Origin: Roseateles_B flavus
GTDB lineage: Bacteria > Pseudomonadota > Gammaproteobacteria > Burkholderiales > Burkholderiaceae_C
NCBI RefSeq assembly: GCF_039872765.1
Contig: NZ_JBDPZC010000002.1
Location: 124,001 to 188,000 of the forward strand
Length of the DNA: 64,000 nt
Direction of reading: 5' to 3'
The notes below the pieces were generated by a model, which was not told the DNA's origin, did not search any database, and saw only the letters and a program-made list of their open reading frames with translations. Shown piece after piece: positions 1 to 7,613 of the stretch (its first letter is position 1; every line of letters begins with the position of its first letter). A program made the translations under genes and the position numbers.

Positions 1-498
1 TGCGATGACGAAGTGGGTCGAGAGATCGCTGGCGACGAGCTCGCTTCGAGCTGCCAGCCAGGCGGATGTGGCCACGGCGAGGCTGGCAAAGACGGCCAGC
101 ATAATGCCCTTCGGACAGGTCTTCTCGAAGATCTGGGCCTGCTTGGCAACTGCTTCCATGGCGTCGAACACGTCAATGGCGCCCGCCGTGACGAGGGCGG
201 GATAGGTCCCGAGACTGGCCCCCAAGGTCATATCCGGCTCAATACCCTCGCTGATGAGGCACTGGGCCATCGCGACTTCCACCATGAAAATGGCGGGATG
301 GGTCAGCAAGGTGCCGTTGAAGGTCTCAGACCGTCCGCCCGCGTAGATGGCCCCGATGATGGACCGGCCCAATACTGCCTGTGCCGTGTGGTCCAGACGA
401 AGCATCCAGTCCCGAAAGACGGGATGCGCGTCAAACAGCTGCCGTCCCATCTGGAAGTACTGCACCCCCTGCCCCGGAAACATAAATACGGTCTTCAT
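1..498 (-). CDS. acyl hydrolase / acyltransferase, PedC/PksD-like (partial, cut by left edge)
   Basis: The reading frame is open from an ATG at 498 to the window edge; 166 residues are visible and the 3' end is missing. The N-terminus has the acyltransferase-fold FPGQG motif (residues 7-11) and a GASLG nucleophile elbow with Ser95. The stretch around VFMFPGQG and LLTHPAIFMVE resembles Bacillus PksD and PedC rather than a FabD-type loader. In trans-AT clusters that clade is the acyl hydrolase, which clears stalled acyl chains from carrier proteins (family knowledge). A second, FabD-like AT at the right side of the window makes a proofreading role more likely for this one. It has no strong ribosome binding site. 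It shares the strand of the biosynthetic genes, which suggests the cluster continues beyond the left edge. The product could still be a second malonyl loader. Confidence 0.8.
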   Translation of the reverse strand, partial: MKTVFMFPGQGVQYFQMGRQLFDAHPVFRDWMLRLDHTAQAVLGRSIIGAIYAGGRSETFNGTLLTHPAIFMVEVAMAQCLISEGIEPDMTLGASLGTYPALVTAGAIDVFDAMEAVAKQAQIFEKTCPKGIMLAVFASLAVATSAWLAARSELVASDLSTHFVIA

Positions 499-788
499 GG
501 CTGCGAGGTATCCAGTTCTTCGGGCGCGCCGGGATGGACGCCACGACCTTAAGTGTTGGCGAAGGCCCGACCTCTCCCGGCGCCTGATGTGCCAGGCGCG
601 GGCCAGCGGCGGATCCACGCTCGGCGGGCGCAAGTTCGCGAGTGGGACAAAGCGCAGGGCGTGTGTTTCGAGCCGCCGACCGGGCTGCCACGGCTCATAC
701 GCAGTGCGATGAGCAGCAGGTGCTGGCCAGCACCTCACCTGCTGGCGAACAAGGCACACGCGATACGCTTGACCTGGGGAGGAAGAGA
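499..788. other. non-coding stretch between acyl hydrolase and tRNA-Cys, with dyads
   Basis: I see no convincing gene here; the overlapping frames have no family resemblance. It holds a perfect 18-bp palindrome at 718-735 that overlaps a 7-bp-stem inverted repeat at 726-746. Both lie 45-70 bp downstream of the tRNA 3' end on the minus strand. Neither is followed by a T tract, so a terminator role is possible but not shown; a regulator site for the acyl hydrolase gene is the alternative. Confidence 0.6.
718..735. repeat. perfect 18-bp palindrome
   Basis: AGGTGCTGGCCAGCACCT reads the same on both strands. It overlaps a second perfect inverted repeat, GCCAGCA/TGCTGGC at 726-746 (loop of 7), so alternative hairpins can form. 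It is placed downstream of tRNA-Cys and upstream of the acyl hydrolase gene. Confidence 0.75.
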
Positions 789-862
789 TGGAGGCGCGGG
801 CTGGAATCGAACCAACCTCTGCGGCTTTGCAGGCCGCCGCATAACCGCTTTGCTACCGCGCC
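789..862 (-). tRNA. tRNA-Cys (anticodon GCA)
   Basis: A complete 74-nt cloverleaf can be drawn on the minus strand. It has an acceptor stem GGCGCGG/CCGCGCC and a short D arm with the AGCGGTTA loop. The anticodon stem is GCGGC/GCCGC around loop CTGCAAA, giving anticodon GCA. The T arm has the TTCGATT loop. The discriminator is T73, the tRNA-Cys identity base, and CCA is encoded. It lies between the P450 and the acyl hydrolase genes in the same orientation as the cluster. It is canonical enough to be a housekeeping tRNA, but its position inside the gene run is noteworthy because the cluster encodes two cysteine-lyase-type domains. Confidence 0.96.
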
Positions 863-960
863 GTGATGCTGTTCTGGATATGACACACACCGTGCATTCA
901 ACAGTCTTTGCATTTTCTCCGAGTGGAGATGGGCAAACCTTTTATTCTCGGTGGATGCGT

Positions 961-1009
961 CACTAATGCGTTAGTGTAGCATGCCAACGAATGCTGGCAA
1001 GCATTCGTT
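961..1009. terminator. two consecutive hairpins after the P450 stop (possible terminator or operator)
   Basis: Directly at the P450 stop codon there is a 9-bp perfect stem AACGAATGC/GCATTCGTT with a 6-nt loop (986-1009). It is followed at 961-976 by CACTAA-TGCG-TTAGTG. A third small stem, TCTCC-GAGT-GGAGA, is at 916-929. No T tract follows on the minus strand, so a classical intrinsic terminator is not established. The dyads could separate P450 transcription from the tRNA unit. Confidence 0.45.
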
Positions 1010-2544
1010 CAGACCAAGGCCGCGATTTCGGCTTCCTGCGCGAGCAAGGCCGCGGGCTGTGGCGCCTCAGACCTGTTGCGTAGACGCGCCGTCATGGTCA
1101 TGGGCCCATTGGGGCGCAGCGTTGCACCGGGCTCGGGCAGCACCACAGACCCCGGAGAGGCCTGAAACTCGATGCGATGAGACAGTGCGGCAAGCACCAA
1201 CTGCCCTTCCATCAGTCCGAAATGATTGCCGATGCACACGCGCGGTCCGTTGCCGAAGGGCACCCAGGCCGATCGATGCCGTGCGGATTCAACCTCAGGC
1301 AGGAAGCGATCGGGATCGAAGCGCTCTGGCTCAGGATAGACCGCCGGGTTGTGATGCATCCCATAGGCCGACGCCAGGACTACCGTCCCCTTCGGAATCT
1401 CGTAGCCTCCGATGGTCAGGTCCTCTATGGCCTGGCGGCCATAGGCGTAGACCGGCGGATACATGCGCAGGGCTTCCTTGAAGACCCGCATGCAGGTCGA
1501 GAGCTCACGCAGTTCGTCCATGCGCGGGGTGCGGCCGCCAAGCGCATCGCCTTCGGCCTGCACCTGTCTGTAGAGGGCCGGTGCCTTTGCCAGTTCATGC
1601 AGGGCCCAGGCCATGGCGGTGGCGGTGGTCTCGTGGCCGCCAATGAAGAGGTTGACGGCCTGGTCGCGGATCTGGCGGTCGGTGAGGCCTTCGGTGCCAT
1701 CTTCGCTTCGGGCGCGAAGGAGACGGGTCAGCAGGTCATCGCCTGCCAATCCCGCCTTGCGCCGGGCTACAAGCATGCGTTCAATGGACGCGTCGATGAC
1801 CTGCACCGCCGCCCGAACGCCTGTCTTTCGTCGCGACAAGCGATAGGACAGCGGCAGTTCGAGATAGTCCAGGGCGTGCTCAGTCAGGCGCCGTACGGCA
1901 CCCGGTCGCTTCTCGCCCAGCCCTTCGAGCCATTCGCGCAGCGCGAGCTGGATGTAGGTGGGCACGCGCGCCACCTGCTCGTCGGTCCAGCGCAGTGCCA
2001 CGGTGAGTGCTTCGGCGAGCTGATCCGCCTCACTGGCCTGGTGGCCGGTACCCGGCCCGGGCCGGGCACACATGTCAGCGTCAAAGAGGGATCGGCCAAC
2101 TACGCCCATGGCAATGCGCGTGGTGAGATCGGCCACAGATATGCCCTCGCCCTCGCGCACATGCAGGACGCTGCGCAGGGCCTCCTGGGTCATGTGCTGC
2201 GCATAGGTAGCGACCTGATCCGGCTTGAAGATCGGCGCCATCAGGCGGCGCTGGCTTCGCCAGTGGGTGCCTTCGGAGGTGAACAGGCCCTCCCCGATCA
2301 AGGGATACAGGACCAGCCGGATCAAGGGCCACTTCCGGAACGCCTTGGCTTTTTCAACCAGCGTTTCATGCATCACTTCGGGGCCGCTCACCACCAGGAC
2401 TGGCCGCCCCTGAAAACTGGCCCGCCCCAGGGCGCCACACTCCGTCACGACGCGTCGCATGAAGGACAAGCGGTCATGGGTGTATTCGGCGATGTGACTG
2501 CCGGTCTTCGAAACCGACAGCTCCGGAATGGTCATGAAACGCAC
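1009..2544 (-). CDS. cytochrome P450 monooxygenase
   Basis: This is a soluble bacterial P450, likely a late oxidative tailoring enzyme (hydroxylation or epoxidation). It shows the I-helix oxygen-binding motif GGHETT, the K-helix ExxR (EALR) and the heme loop FGNGPRVCIG, with the heme-ligating Cys encoded at 1234-1236 (about residue 437 of 511). I chose a GTG start at 2544 because AAGGAGG lies 5 bases upstream. Longer in-frame starts (TTG at 2640, ATG at 2613) have poorer spacing and would add residues without P450 character. No ferredoxin or reductase gene is next to it, so electrons presumably come from general partners. It is downstream of the methyltransferase, separated by about 370 bp. 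The substrate cannot be read from sequence. Confidence 0.93.
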   Translation of the reverse strand: MRFMTIPELSVSKTGSHIAEYTHDRLSFMRRVVTECGALGRASFQGRPVLVVSGPEVMHETLVEKAKAFRKWPLIRLVLYPLIGEGLFTSEGTHWRSQRRLMAPIFKPDQVATYAQHMTQEALRSVLHVREGEGISVADLTTRIAMGVVGRSLFDADMCARPGPGTGHQASEADQLAEALTVALRWTDEQVARVPTYIQLALREWLEGLGEKRPGAVRRLTEHALDYLELPLSYRLSRRKTGVRAAVQVIDASIERMLVARRKAGLAGDDLLTRLLRARSEDGTEGLTDRQIRDQAVNLFIGGHETTATAMAWALHELAKAPALYRQVQAEGDALGGRTPRMDELRELSTCMRVFKEALRMYPPVYAYGRQAIEDLTIGGYEIPKGTVVLASAYGMHHNPAVYPEPERFDPDRFLPEVESARHRSAWVPFGNGPRVCIGNHFGLMEGQLVLAALSHRIEFQASPGSVVLPEPGATLRPNGPMTMTARLRNRSEAPQPAALLAQEAEIAALV

Positions 2545-2914
2545 AGTGCCCTCCTTGAGGCGGAATCTTGTGAGGTCGGTCGGCGTCAAGATTGACGCTG
2601 CCTCTCTATTCATCTCCCCTGATTTAATTGGGGACGTCAACTAAGGTATTAGATCAGCAGCCTTTAGAAAAATTCGCAAAGCGCCTGCTTCCCGTGGCGC
2701 TGAAGACCTCAGGCCCCAGTGCAGGGAGCGCTGGTGACGGCTTGACGTCGCCAGCAGCACGTTCGCGCGGGAGGAAATGTCACCGCCCCGGCAAGGCGGC
2801 GAAGCATAACATCAAAAGTGAATGACAAAATTCGAGGCGCGGTACCTGGATTCAGCCTTGCGCAGTGTGCGAACTCTGATGACTCTGTGTCACTCCAGGC
2901 GCCGTCGCGCGGCC
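2545..2914. other. intergenic region upstream of the P450
   Basis: No gene is supported here. The stretch 2641-2690 is unusually AT-rich for this window, and together with the good ribosome binding site before GTG 2544 it suggests a local promoter for the P450. I could not find a -35/-10 pair with normal spacing. A weak CCGCC/GGCGG stem near 2786-2803 may attenuate read-through from the methyltransferase gene. Confidence 0.4.
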
Positions 2915-4126
2915 CTAGCGTTCACTGCGTGTGCGAGAAAAAGGCATCAGGGCCCCGGCTGCAACCAGGAACAGGAGATTCTGTCGAATCTCGGCTGCAC
3001 TGCGGGCTGAGCGCCCAAGCCGCGACAGAATGTCGCCCAGGCGCAGGGGTCCTCCGGCCAGCAGCGATTGCAGGTCATCAATGAAGGGCTGCTGGAAACT
3101 CAGGCGCCCGCGAGGAATTTCGACGCGGGTATTCAGCGTCTCCTTGCCAGGCACCAGGCCAATGAGGGCGTCGTCGATGAGCTTGCCTTGCCCACCCTGC
3201 CCGCTTGCTGGCGCTCCACGGACGAAGACATCACGACGAAAGCGGCGATTGACCGCGAAATCTTCGGCCAGGTGCCGCAGTCTTGGTGTGGGAAGAGCCC
3301 TAATGCGCTCAGCAGCCTGTGGGTCCAGGGTCAACATCGGATGGTTGTCGGCCAGGGTGGCGCTGCCCATGTACGTCAGGCCCAGGCCTTCCATGGCGTC
3401 CAGGACGTCCACCGAATAGTGCAACGTCCAGGTTTCATTGAAGAATTCATGGGCGACATAATTCACCGGGTCCCTGGCCAGGGATTCCAGGGCATCCTGC
3501 AGCCCGGCGTTCTCGCGAAAGTATCGGAAGCTCGGGGTGCCCAAGGACCTGGCCTCCTGCAGGGACCATTGCACCTTTTCGGTCATGTCGCCTGATTTGA
3601 CACGCGCCAACTCGTTCATCAGCTTGCGCAATGGTTCTTCGGCGGCCCATCCTGGATAGCAGTTGTAGCTCAAATACAGGAAGCCGCCGGGACGCAAGAG
3701 CTTTGAAACCAGTGCGTGCACGGTGCTGATGACGTCCGCGTCGACCCAGCTGTAAATGCCGTGCAAGACGATGAAATCGAATGTGGGGACACTGCTGTCA
3801 TTCAGCAGGTCTGCGAAGCTGCAGGCATGGAACCTGACATTGCTGACCTCCATGCGCTCCGCCACTGCCTTGGCCGCCTCGATATGGGCCGCGTTGAAGT
3901 CGCAGGCATGAAACTCCGCATGCGGCAAAGCTGCGGCATTGATGAGGGTGGATTGCGCAAAGCCGCACCCGAGATCCAGATAGGTGAAGGGCTGGAGAAG
4001 CGGCTGGGGCTGAAAGTCGTTCAACATCGCCACGTAGTTCAGCCAGGATGGCGCCAGTTCACGATGGAATCGGTCCGTGAAACTCAGCTCATTTAGATAG
4101 CCCGCGGCGCCGCTTGTGTCTTGCAT
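2915..4126 (-). CDS. class I SAM-dependent methyltransferase with C-terminal regulatory-type domain
   Basis: The protein has 403 residues. The SAM-binding motif I is YLDLGCGFA near residues 48-57, with an acidic motif II (HACDFN) about 25 residues later. After the Rossmann domain comes a second region ending in the FRRDVFVRG pattern, typical of proteins with a methyltransferase regulatory domain (family knowledge). This is a free-standing enzyme, distinct from the two C-methyltransferase domains built into PKS B and PKS C. A tailoring O-, S- or carboxyl-methylation is therefore the natural guess. ATG 4126 is the only good start; the ribosome binding site is weak. A thiol substrate is conceivable because the line carries C-S lyase domains, but nothing in the sequence proves it. 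Confidence 0.85.
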   Translation of the reverse strand: MQDTSGAAGYLNELSFTDRFHRELAPSWLNYVAMLNDFQPQPLLQPFTYLDLGCGFAQSTLINAAALPHAEFHACDFNAAHIEAAKAVAERMEVSNVRFHACSFADLLNDSSVPTFDFIVLHGIYSWVDADVISTVHALVSKLLRPGGFLYLSYNCYPGWAAEEPLRKLMNELARVKSGDMTEKVQWSLQEARSLGTPSFRYFRENAGLQDALESLARDPVNYVAHEFFNETWTLHYSVDVLDAMEGLGLTYMGSATLADNHPMLTLDPQAAERIRALPTPRLRHLAEDFAVNRRFRRDVFVRGAPASGQGGQGKLIDDALIGLVPGKETLNTRVEIPRGRLSFQQPFIDDLQSLLAGGPLRLGDILSRLGRSARSAAEIRQNLLFLVAAGALMPFSRTRSER

Positions 4127-4326
4127 GGAAAAGGTCTTGTATCAACGAACGGGAGGGCCAGACCCAGCGGGCCGAGGGGCCAGGGAACGACAAGGGATGG
4201 AGTCCGCGCACGGATGCAGATGGGCGACATGCCAGGCTGGCCGTCAGGGTCCTGCCCATCTCCCGACAGGTCCGGGAGCAGACCCCTGCCACCCCCTGCC
4301 ACCCCCTGCCACCATCGGCCCGCAGT
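4127..4326. other. intergenic spacer with short tandem repeat
   Basis: A 200-bp spacer between the TPR gene and the methyltransferase gene. It contains three near-perfect tandem copies of a 10-bp unit ACCCCCTGCC at about 4282-4310. No gene or clear promoter is seen. Confidence 0.5.
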
Positions 4327-6006
4327 TTAGCTGCAGCAACTGCGTGGCTGCCGCTTCGCCGGCATGGCACAGAGGCAGGAGACGCTGATGTCCACGTCCG
4401 CCCTCGCCTTGGCGATGTTCAAGGCGGGTTGCAGAAGGTCGGCCTTGTCCTGCTCGCCCAGCTTCCGAAGGCAGGCGATATAACCCTGCAGGCTCCAGAC
4501 ATTGCCTGGGTGATGCAAGGAGCGATAGGTCTTGCCATCTAGGCCCAGATCGGCGCAATAGACGCTGGCCGCCTCCTCCACGCGCCCTTGTGCCAGGAGC
4601 AGCGCCCCCAGGGGATGGCGAGTGGGCATCATCCAGCCCCAGGGTTCCATGTATTCCAGAGCATCGTCGCGCTGCACAGCCTGGCGGAGGCAGTCGAACG
4701 CCTGCTCGAATCGGCCTTCGTGGTAGGCCATTTCGCCCTCCAGCACACATTCGGCCACCTTGAGCAAGTCAGCGCAGCTGTTGTTGGTCACGTACCGGTG
4801 CTCGTGCAGGGCGGCCTGGGCGGACTTGAATGCCGCATGTTCCTGAATTGCAGCCGCAGGCTCGTTCAGATTGGCGAAGGCAATGCCTCTCGCGTAATGC
4901 CTCATGGCGACCGTGTTGCAATACAGGCTGGCATTGCCGGGCGGAGGGATCTTCAGGATTTCTTCCCACTTCCCGAAGCGGATCAGCACATGCGCACGGA
5001 CGCTCAGGAAGCCCTCCAGGAGGTATGCCATCGGCGGCATGTCGACAGCCAGCAGCGGCGCGTCAATCAGCGCTTCCATTTGAAGCACGCCGTCCCAGGC
5101 GGCTTCGAATCGCCCCATCATCATGGCTGCATAAATCTTGAAATGAATTTCATGCACGCAGTACAGCCTGAACTCCAGCCATTCCGGGTGCTCAGCCATG
5201 AATTTCTCGTTGACCTGGATCGCTTGCTCGTTGGCCAGCAGGGCGTCGTGGTAGTGGCCGCACAGGATGTCGATATGCGAGGGCATGTGCAGCAGATGCC
5301 CGACCTCAGGGTTCAGCTGACGCAGCTTGTCAGCGGCACCGAGCGCCTTTTCCGGCGTCGGCGAGGTTTCAAGAACGTGAATATAGAAGTGAAGCAGGCC
5401 GGGGTGAGGCGGCTGCCGGCTGGCTTCGAGCTGGGCCATGGCCTGTTCAAGAATGGCCATGGCTTCCGCGGTATCGGCGCCGGCGGCCGGCAGGCCGGTG
5501 GACATGTCCCACAGCTTCCAGGGGGTCCGGTTGATCAGGGCATCTGCCAGCAAGGCGGCGACATCGAGGTTGTCGGGGTGCGCCAGGTACACGCGCCGCA
5601 TCGCGTCGGCGTACTCGTTGTTCCACTGGTTCAGCAGGGCCTCGTCATGTGCCCCCAGCGCTTGGAAGCGGCACTCAATCGCGTCAATCAAGCCAATTTC
5701 CAGGGGGCTGGCGCTGGCTTGATGGGCCCGGGCATTCTTGATCGCATGGCGCGCCAGCTTCATGCTGCGCGCAATCATGCGTGGATGAAAGACACGCCAG
5801 GGCTTGTTGTAGTTGCAGCCCGACGCATAGGCCATGCCCCACCAGGCCAGGACGCAGGAAGGATCCACCGTGACGGCTTGCTGGAAGCAGGCCAGCGCCG
5901 CCTCGAAGTTGAAGCCGTAGGCGTAGAGCAGCCCCTGCTCGACAAGCGGCCGCACCTCTGCATTGCGGACGAAGAATCGATGGGCTCGGGGTGACAAATC
6001 GTTCAT
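4327..6006 (-). CDS. tetratricopeptide-repeat protein of unknown function with conserved His motifs
   Basis: The protein has 559 residues and is largely helical, with TPR-like repeats (for example LLYAYGFNFEAALACFQQAV near residues 27-46, then an A-W-W-G-M-A segment). It carries the HMPSHI motif common to a family of bacterial TPR proteins, plus further histidines in LLHFYIHVLE and CVHEIHFKIY. This spacing would allow a metal site (inference). The C-terminus ends in a Cys-rich tail (SCLCAM then CCS). There is no signal peptide, so a cytoplasmic location is likely. It follows the beta-branch KS by 60 bp on the same strand, so it is probably cotranscribed. The role is not recognised: a scaffold for trans-acting proteins and a tailoring enzyme are both possible. 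Confidence 0.75.
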   Translation of the reverse strand: MNDLSPRAHRFFVRNAEVRPLVEQGLLYAYGFNFEAALACFQQAVTVDPSCVLAWWGMAYASGCNYNKPWRVFHPRMIARSMKLARHAIKNARAHQASASPLEIGLIDAIECRFQALGAHDEALLNQWNNEYADAMRRVYLAHPDNLDVAALLADALINRTPWKLWDMSTGLPAAGADTAEAMAILEQAMAQLEASRQPPHPGLLHFYIHVLETSPTPEKALGAADKLRQLNPEVGHLLHMPSHIDILCGHYHDALLANEQAIQVNEKFMAEHPEWLEFRLYCVHEIHFKIYAAMMMGRFEAAWDGVLQMEALIDAPLLAVDMPPMAYLLEGFLSVRAHVLIRFGKWEEILKIPPPGNASLYCNTVAMRHYARGIAFANLNEPAAAIQEHAAFKSAQAALHEHRYVTNNSCADLLKVAECVLEGEMAYHEGRFEQAFDCLRQAVQRDDALEYMEPWGWMMPTRHPLGALLLAQGRVEEAASVYCADLGLDGKTYRSLHHPGNVWSLQGYIACLRKLGEQDKADLLQPALNIAKARADVDISVSCLCAMPAKRQPRSCCS

Positions 6007-6066
6007 GGCAAGACAGCAGGGGACAAGGCGCAGCGGCGGGCAAGCGCGGGGGCGATGGAGACGGGC

Positions 6067-7323
6067 CTAGCAGCGCTCAAGGCAGACCGCCGTGTTGATG
6101 CCACCAAAACCGAAGCTGAGCTTCAAGGCGCGGTGAATGGAGGCCGGGACGGCCTCGCCTCGCACCCAGTTGAACCGATCGTCGATGGGATCGTGCAGGT
6201 TTCTCGACGGATGCAGCATCTGGTGCTCCATCTGAAGAAGGGTGGCGATCACTTCGACGGTGCCCGCCGCCGTGAGCCCGTGGCCGACAATGGATTTGGT
6301 CGCGTTGATCCGCGCGTGCATCAGTCCGGCTTCTGCCAGGGCGCGCAATTCGGTCTCGTCACCTTGCAGTGATCCGCTGCCATGCGGATTGACGTAGTCG
6401 ATCGCCTGGGCCGTCAGACCGGCTTCCGCCAGGGCGCCGGACATCGCGGCCAGTTCGCCGGCCATGGAAGGGTCCGGATTGCGATGGGCGTCCATATGGA
6501 GACCCCGGCCCAGGATGCGGGCGTACGGCGACCGGCCTCGCCGGGCCCGACGGTCCGCTCGCTCGACCACCAGCGCGCCGCTGCATTCCCCGTAGATGAA
6601 ACCATCGCGCTGGCGATCAAAGGGCCGACTGGCGGCAGCGGGTTCCCTGGCATAGCGGTCGGAACCCATGGCCCCCAAGGCGCGAAACCCCTGGCATTCC
6701 CAGTAGGACAAGTCCATCAGGGCGCCCAGGGCGATGCAGACGTCCACCTGCCCCGCCTCGATCATCTGGCAGGCCTGAAGCAGCACCAGCTGCCCGCTTG
6801 CCGAAGCGCCCCCGACCGTGAACGCCCCCCCCTTGATGCCAAACTGCTCGGTGCAGGCGCCGCAGAGGTCGCTGTCCATGAAGGTGAGCCCATAACTGGG
6901 CCGGAGATACGAGCGCCGCGCCCGGTAGGCATCCTGGACCAGCACCAGCTCCCGTTGCTGGAAATTCGAGCCCCCGACCACCAGCGCAATGCGCTGAGGG
7001 TCGACGTCGGACAGGCCGGCATCCTGCCAGGCCTCTTGCAGGCAGACGATGGCAGCCTTGGTCGACCAGGAGGTGGTGCGTTCCTGCGCCGCCATGGAGG
7101 CAGGCAGGCGGAGCTCCTGGATTTCTGCGCCCAGGAAGCCCTCCGTGACAGCCCCTGGCTCGCTGGATTCGGTCACGGGCCCCTGGCGCCCCGGGCGGCG
7201 CATGACATCAAAGGCCTGGTCACCGCTGAACAGGGCGTCGGCAAAGGCCGCCCTGCCCTGCCCGACGGCACTCACGATCCCCAGGCCCGTGATGAGCAGC
7301 TCCGGCTTACTGAAGCTTGGCAT
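6067..7323 (-). CDS. decarboxylating ketosynthase of the beta-branching cassette (PksF/CurC-like)
   Basis: This 418-residue free KS has the usual catalytic Cys replaced by Ser in GGASASG (Ser174), while keeping NPHGSGS and KSIVGH histidines. That is the signature of enzymes that decarboxylate malonyl on the cassette ACP to give acetyl-ACP, the nucleophile for beta-branching. The start is ATG 7323, overlapping the end of the ACP gene by 17 bp, which suggests translational coupling. A longer reading frame to 7359 lies inside the ACP gene and is not needed. The neighbours ACP, ECH2, ECH1 and HMGS complete the cassette. Confidence 0.95.
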   Translation of the reverse strand: MPSFSKPELLITGLGIVSAVGQGRAAFADALFSGDQAFDVMRRPGRQGPVTESSEPGAVTEGFLGAEIQELRLPASMAAQERTTSWSTKAAIVCLQEAWQDAGLSDVDPQRIALVVGGSNFQQRELVLVQDAYRARRSYLRPSYGLTFMDSDLCGACTEQFGIKGGAFTVGGASASGQLVLLQACQMIEAGQVDVCIALGALMDLSYWECQGFRALGAMGSDRYAREPAAASRPFDRQRDGFIYGECSGALVVERADRRARRGRSPYARILGRGLHMDAHRNPDPSMAGELAAMSGALAEAGLTAQAIDYVNPHGSGSLQGDETELRALAEAGLMHARINATKSIVGHGLTAAGTVEVIATLLQMEHQMLHPSRNLHDPIDDRFNWVRGEAVPASIHRALKLSFGFGGINTAVCLERC

Positions 7324-7549
7324 GCAGGATGTCCACCAGCTCGCCGATATTGGCCACACGGGCCAGTTCGACCAGCGGGACGCGCAAGGACAGGCTTTCC
7401 AGGGTCATGACGGTGATGTCCGAGCGGTCGACGGAATTGGCGCCCAGGTCTCGCAGGGCATCTGTCGGCCTGAAGGGATGGCCTTCCAGGGCCGGAATGA
7501 CTTCCTTGGCATGCTGGACAACGATGTCGAAAATTTGGTTCTTATCCAT
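7307..7549 (-). CDS. free-standing acyl carrier protein of the beta-branching cassette
   Basis: An 80-residue single ACP with the phosphopantetheine attachment Ser39 in GANSVD. It should carry malonyl, then acetyl after decarboxylation by the adjacent KS, and donate acetyl to the HMG-synthase-like enzyme. It sits between ECH2 and the decarboxylase KS and overlaps the latter. The position and size match the donor ACPs of other HMGS cassettes. The start is ATG 7549. Confidence 0.94.
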   Translation of the reverse strand: MDKNQIFDIVVQHAKEVIPALEGHPFRPTDALRDLGANSVDRSDITVMTLESLSLRVPLVELARVANIGELVDILHAKLQ

Positions 7550-7613
7550 ACGCTTGAGGGCAAATGAGGGGCAGGCCCAAGGCCAGGCCCCGGTTCAGAT
7601 CGATGGGCTGGGA

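Noticed and set aside
431..691. 86-residue minus-strand frame upstream of the acyl hydrolase
   Set aside because: Overlaps the acyl hydrolase start in another frame and has no protein-like features.
1177..2595. 472-residue open frame on the plus strand opposite the P450
   Set aside because: Antisense shadow of a GC-rich gene; the minus strand encodes all P450 motifs.
2545..2640. Longer P450 starting at TTG 2640 or ATG 2613
   Set aside because: Added residues are not conserved P450 sequence; GTG 2544 has the best ribosome binding site.
6067..7323. Free KS as an extra chain-elongating enzyme
   Set aside because: Its catalytic Cys is Ser (GGASASG) and it sits with the HMGS cassette, so decarboxylation of malonyl-ACP fits better.
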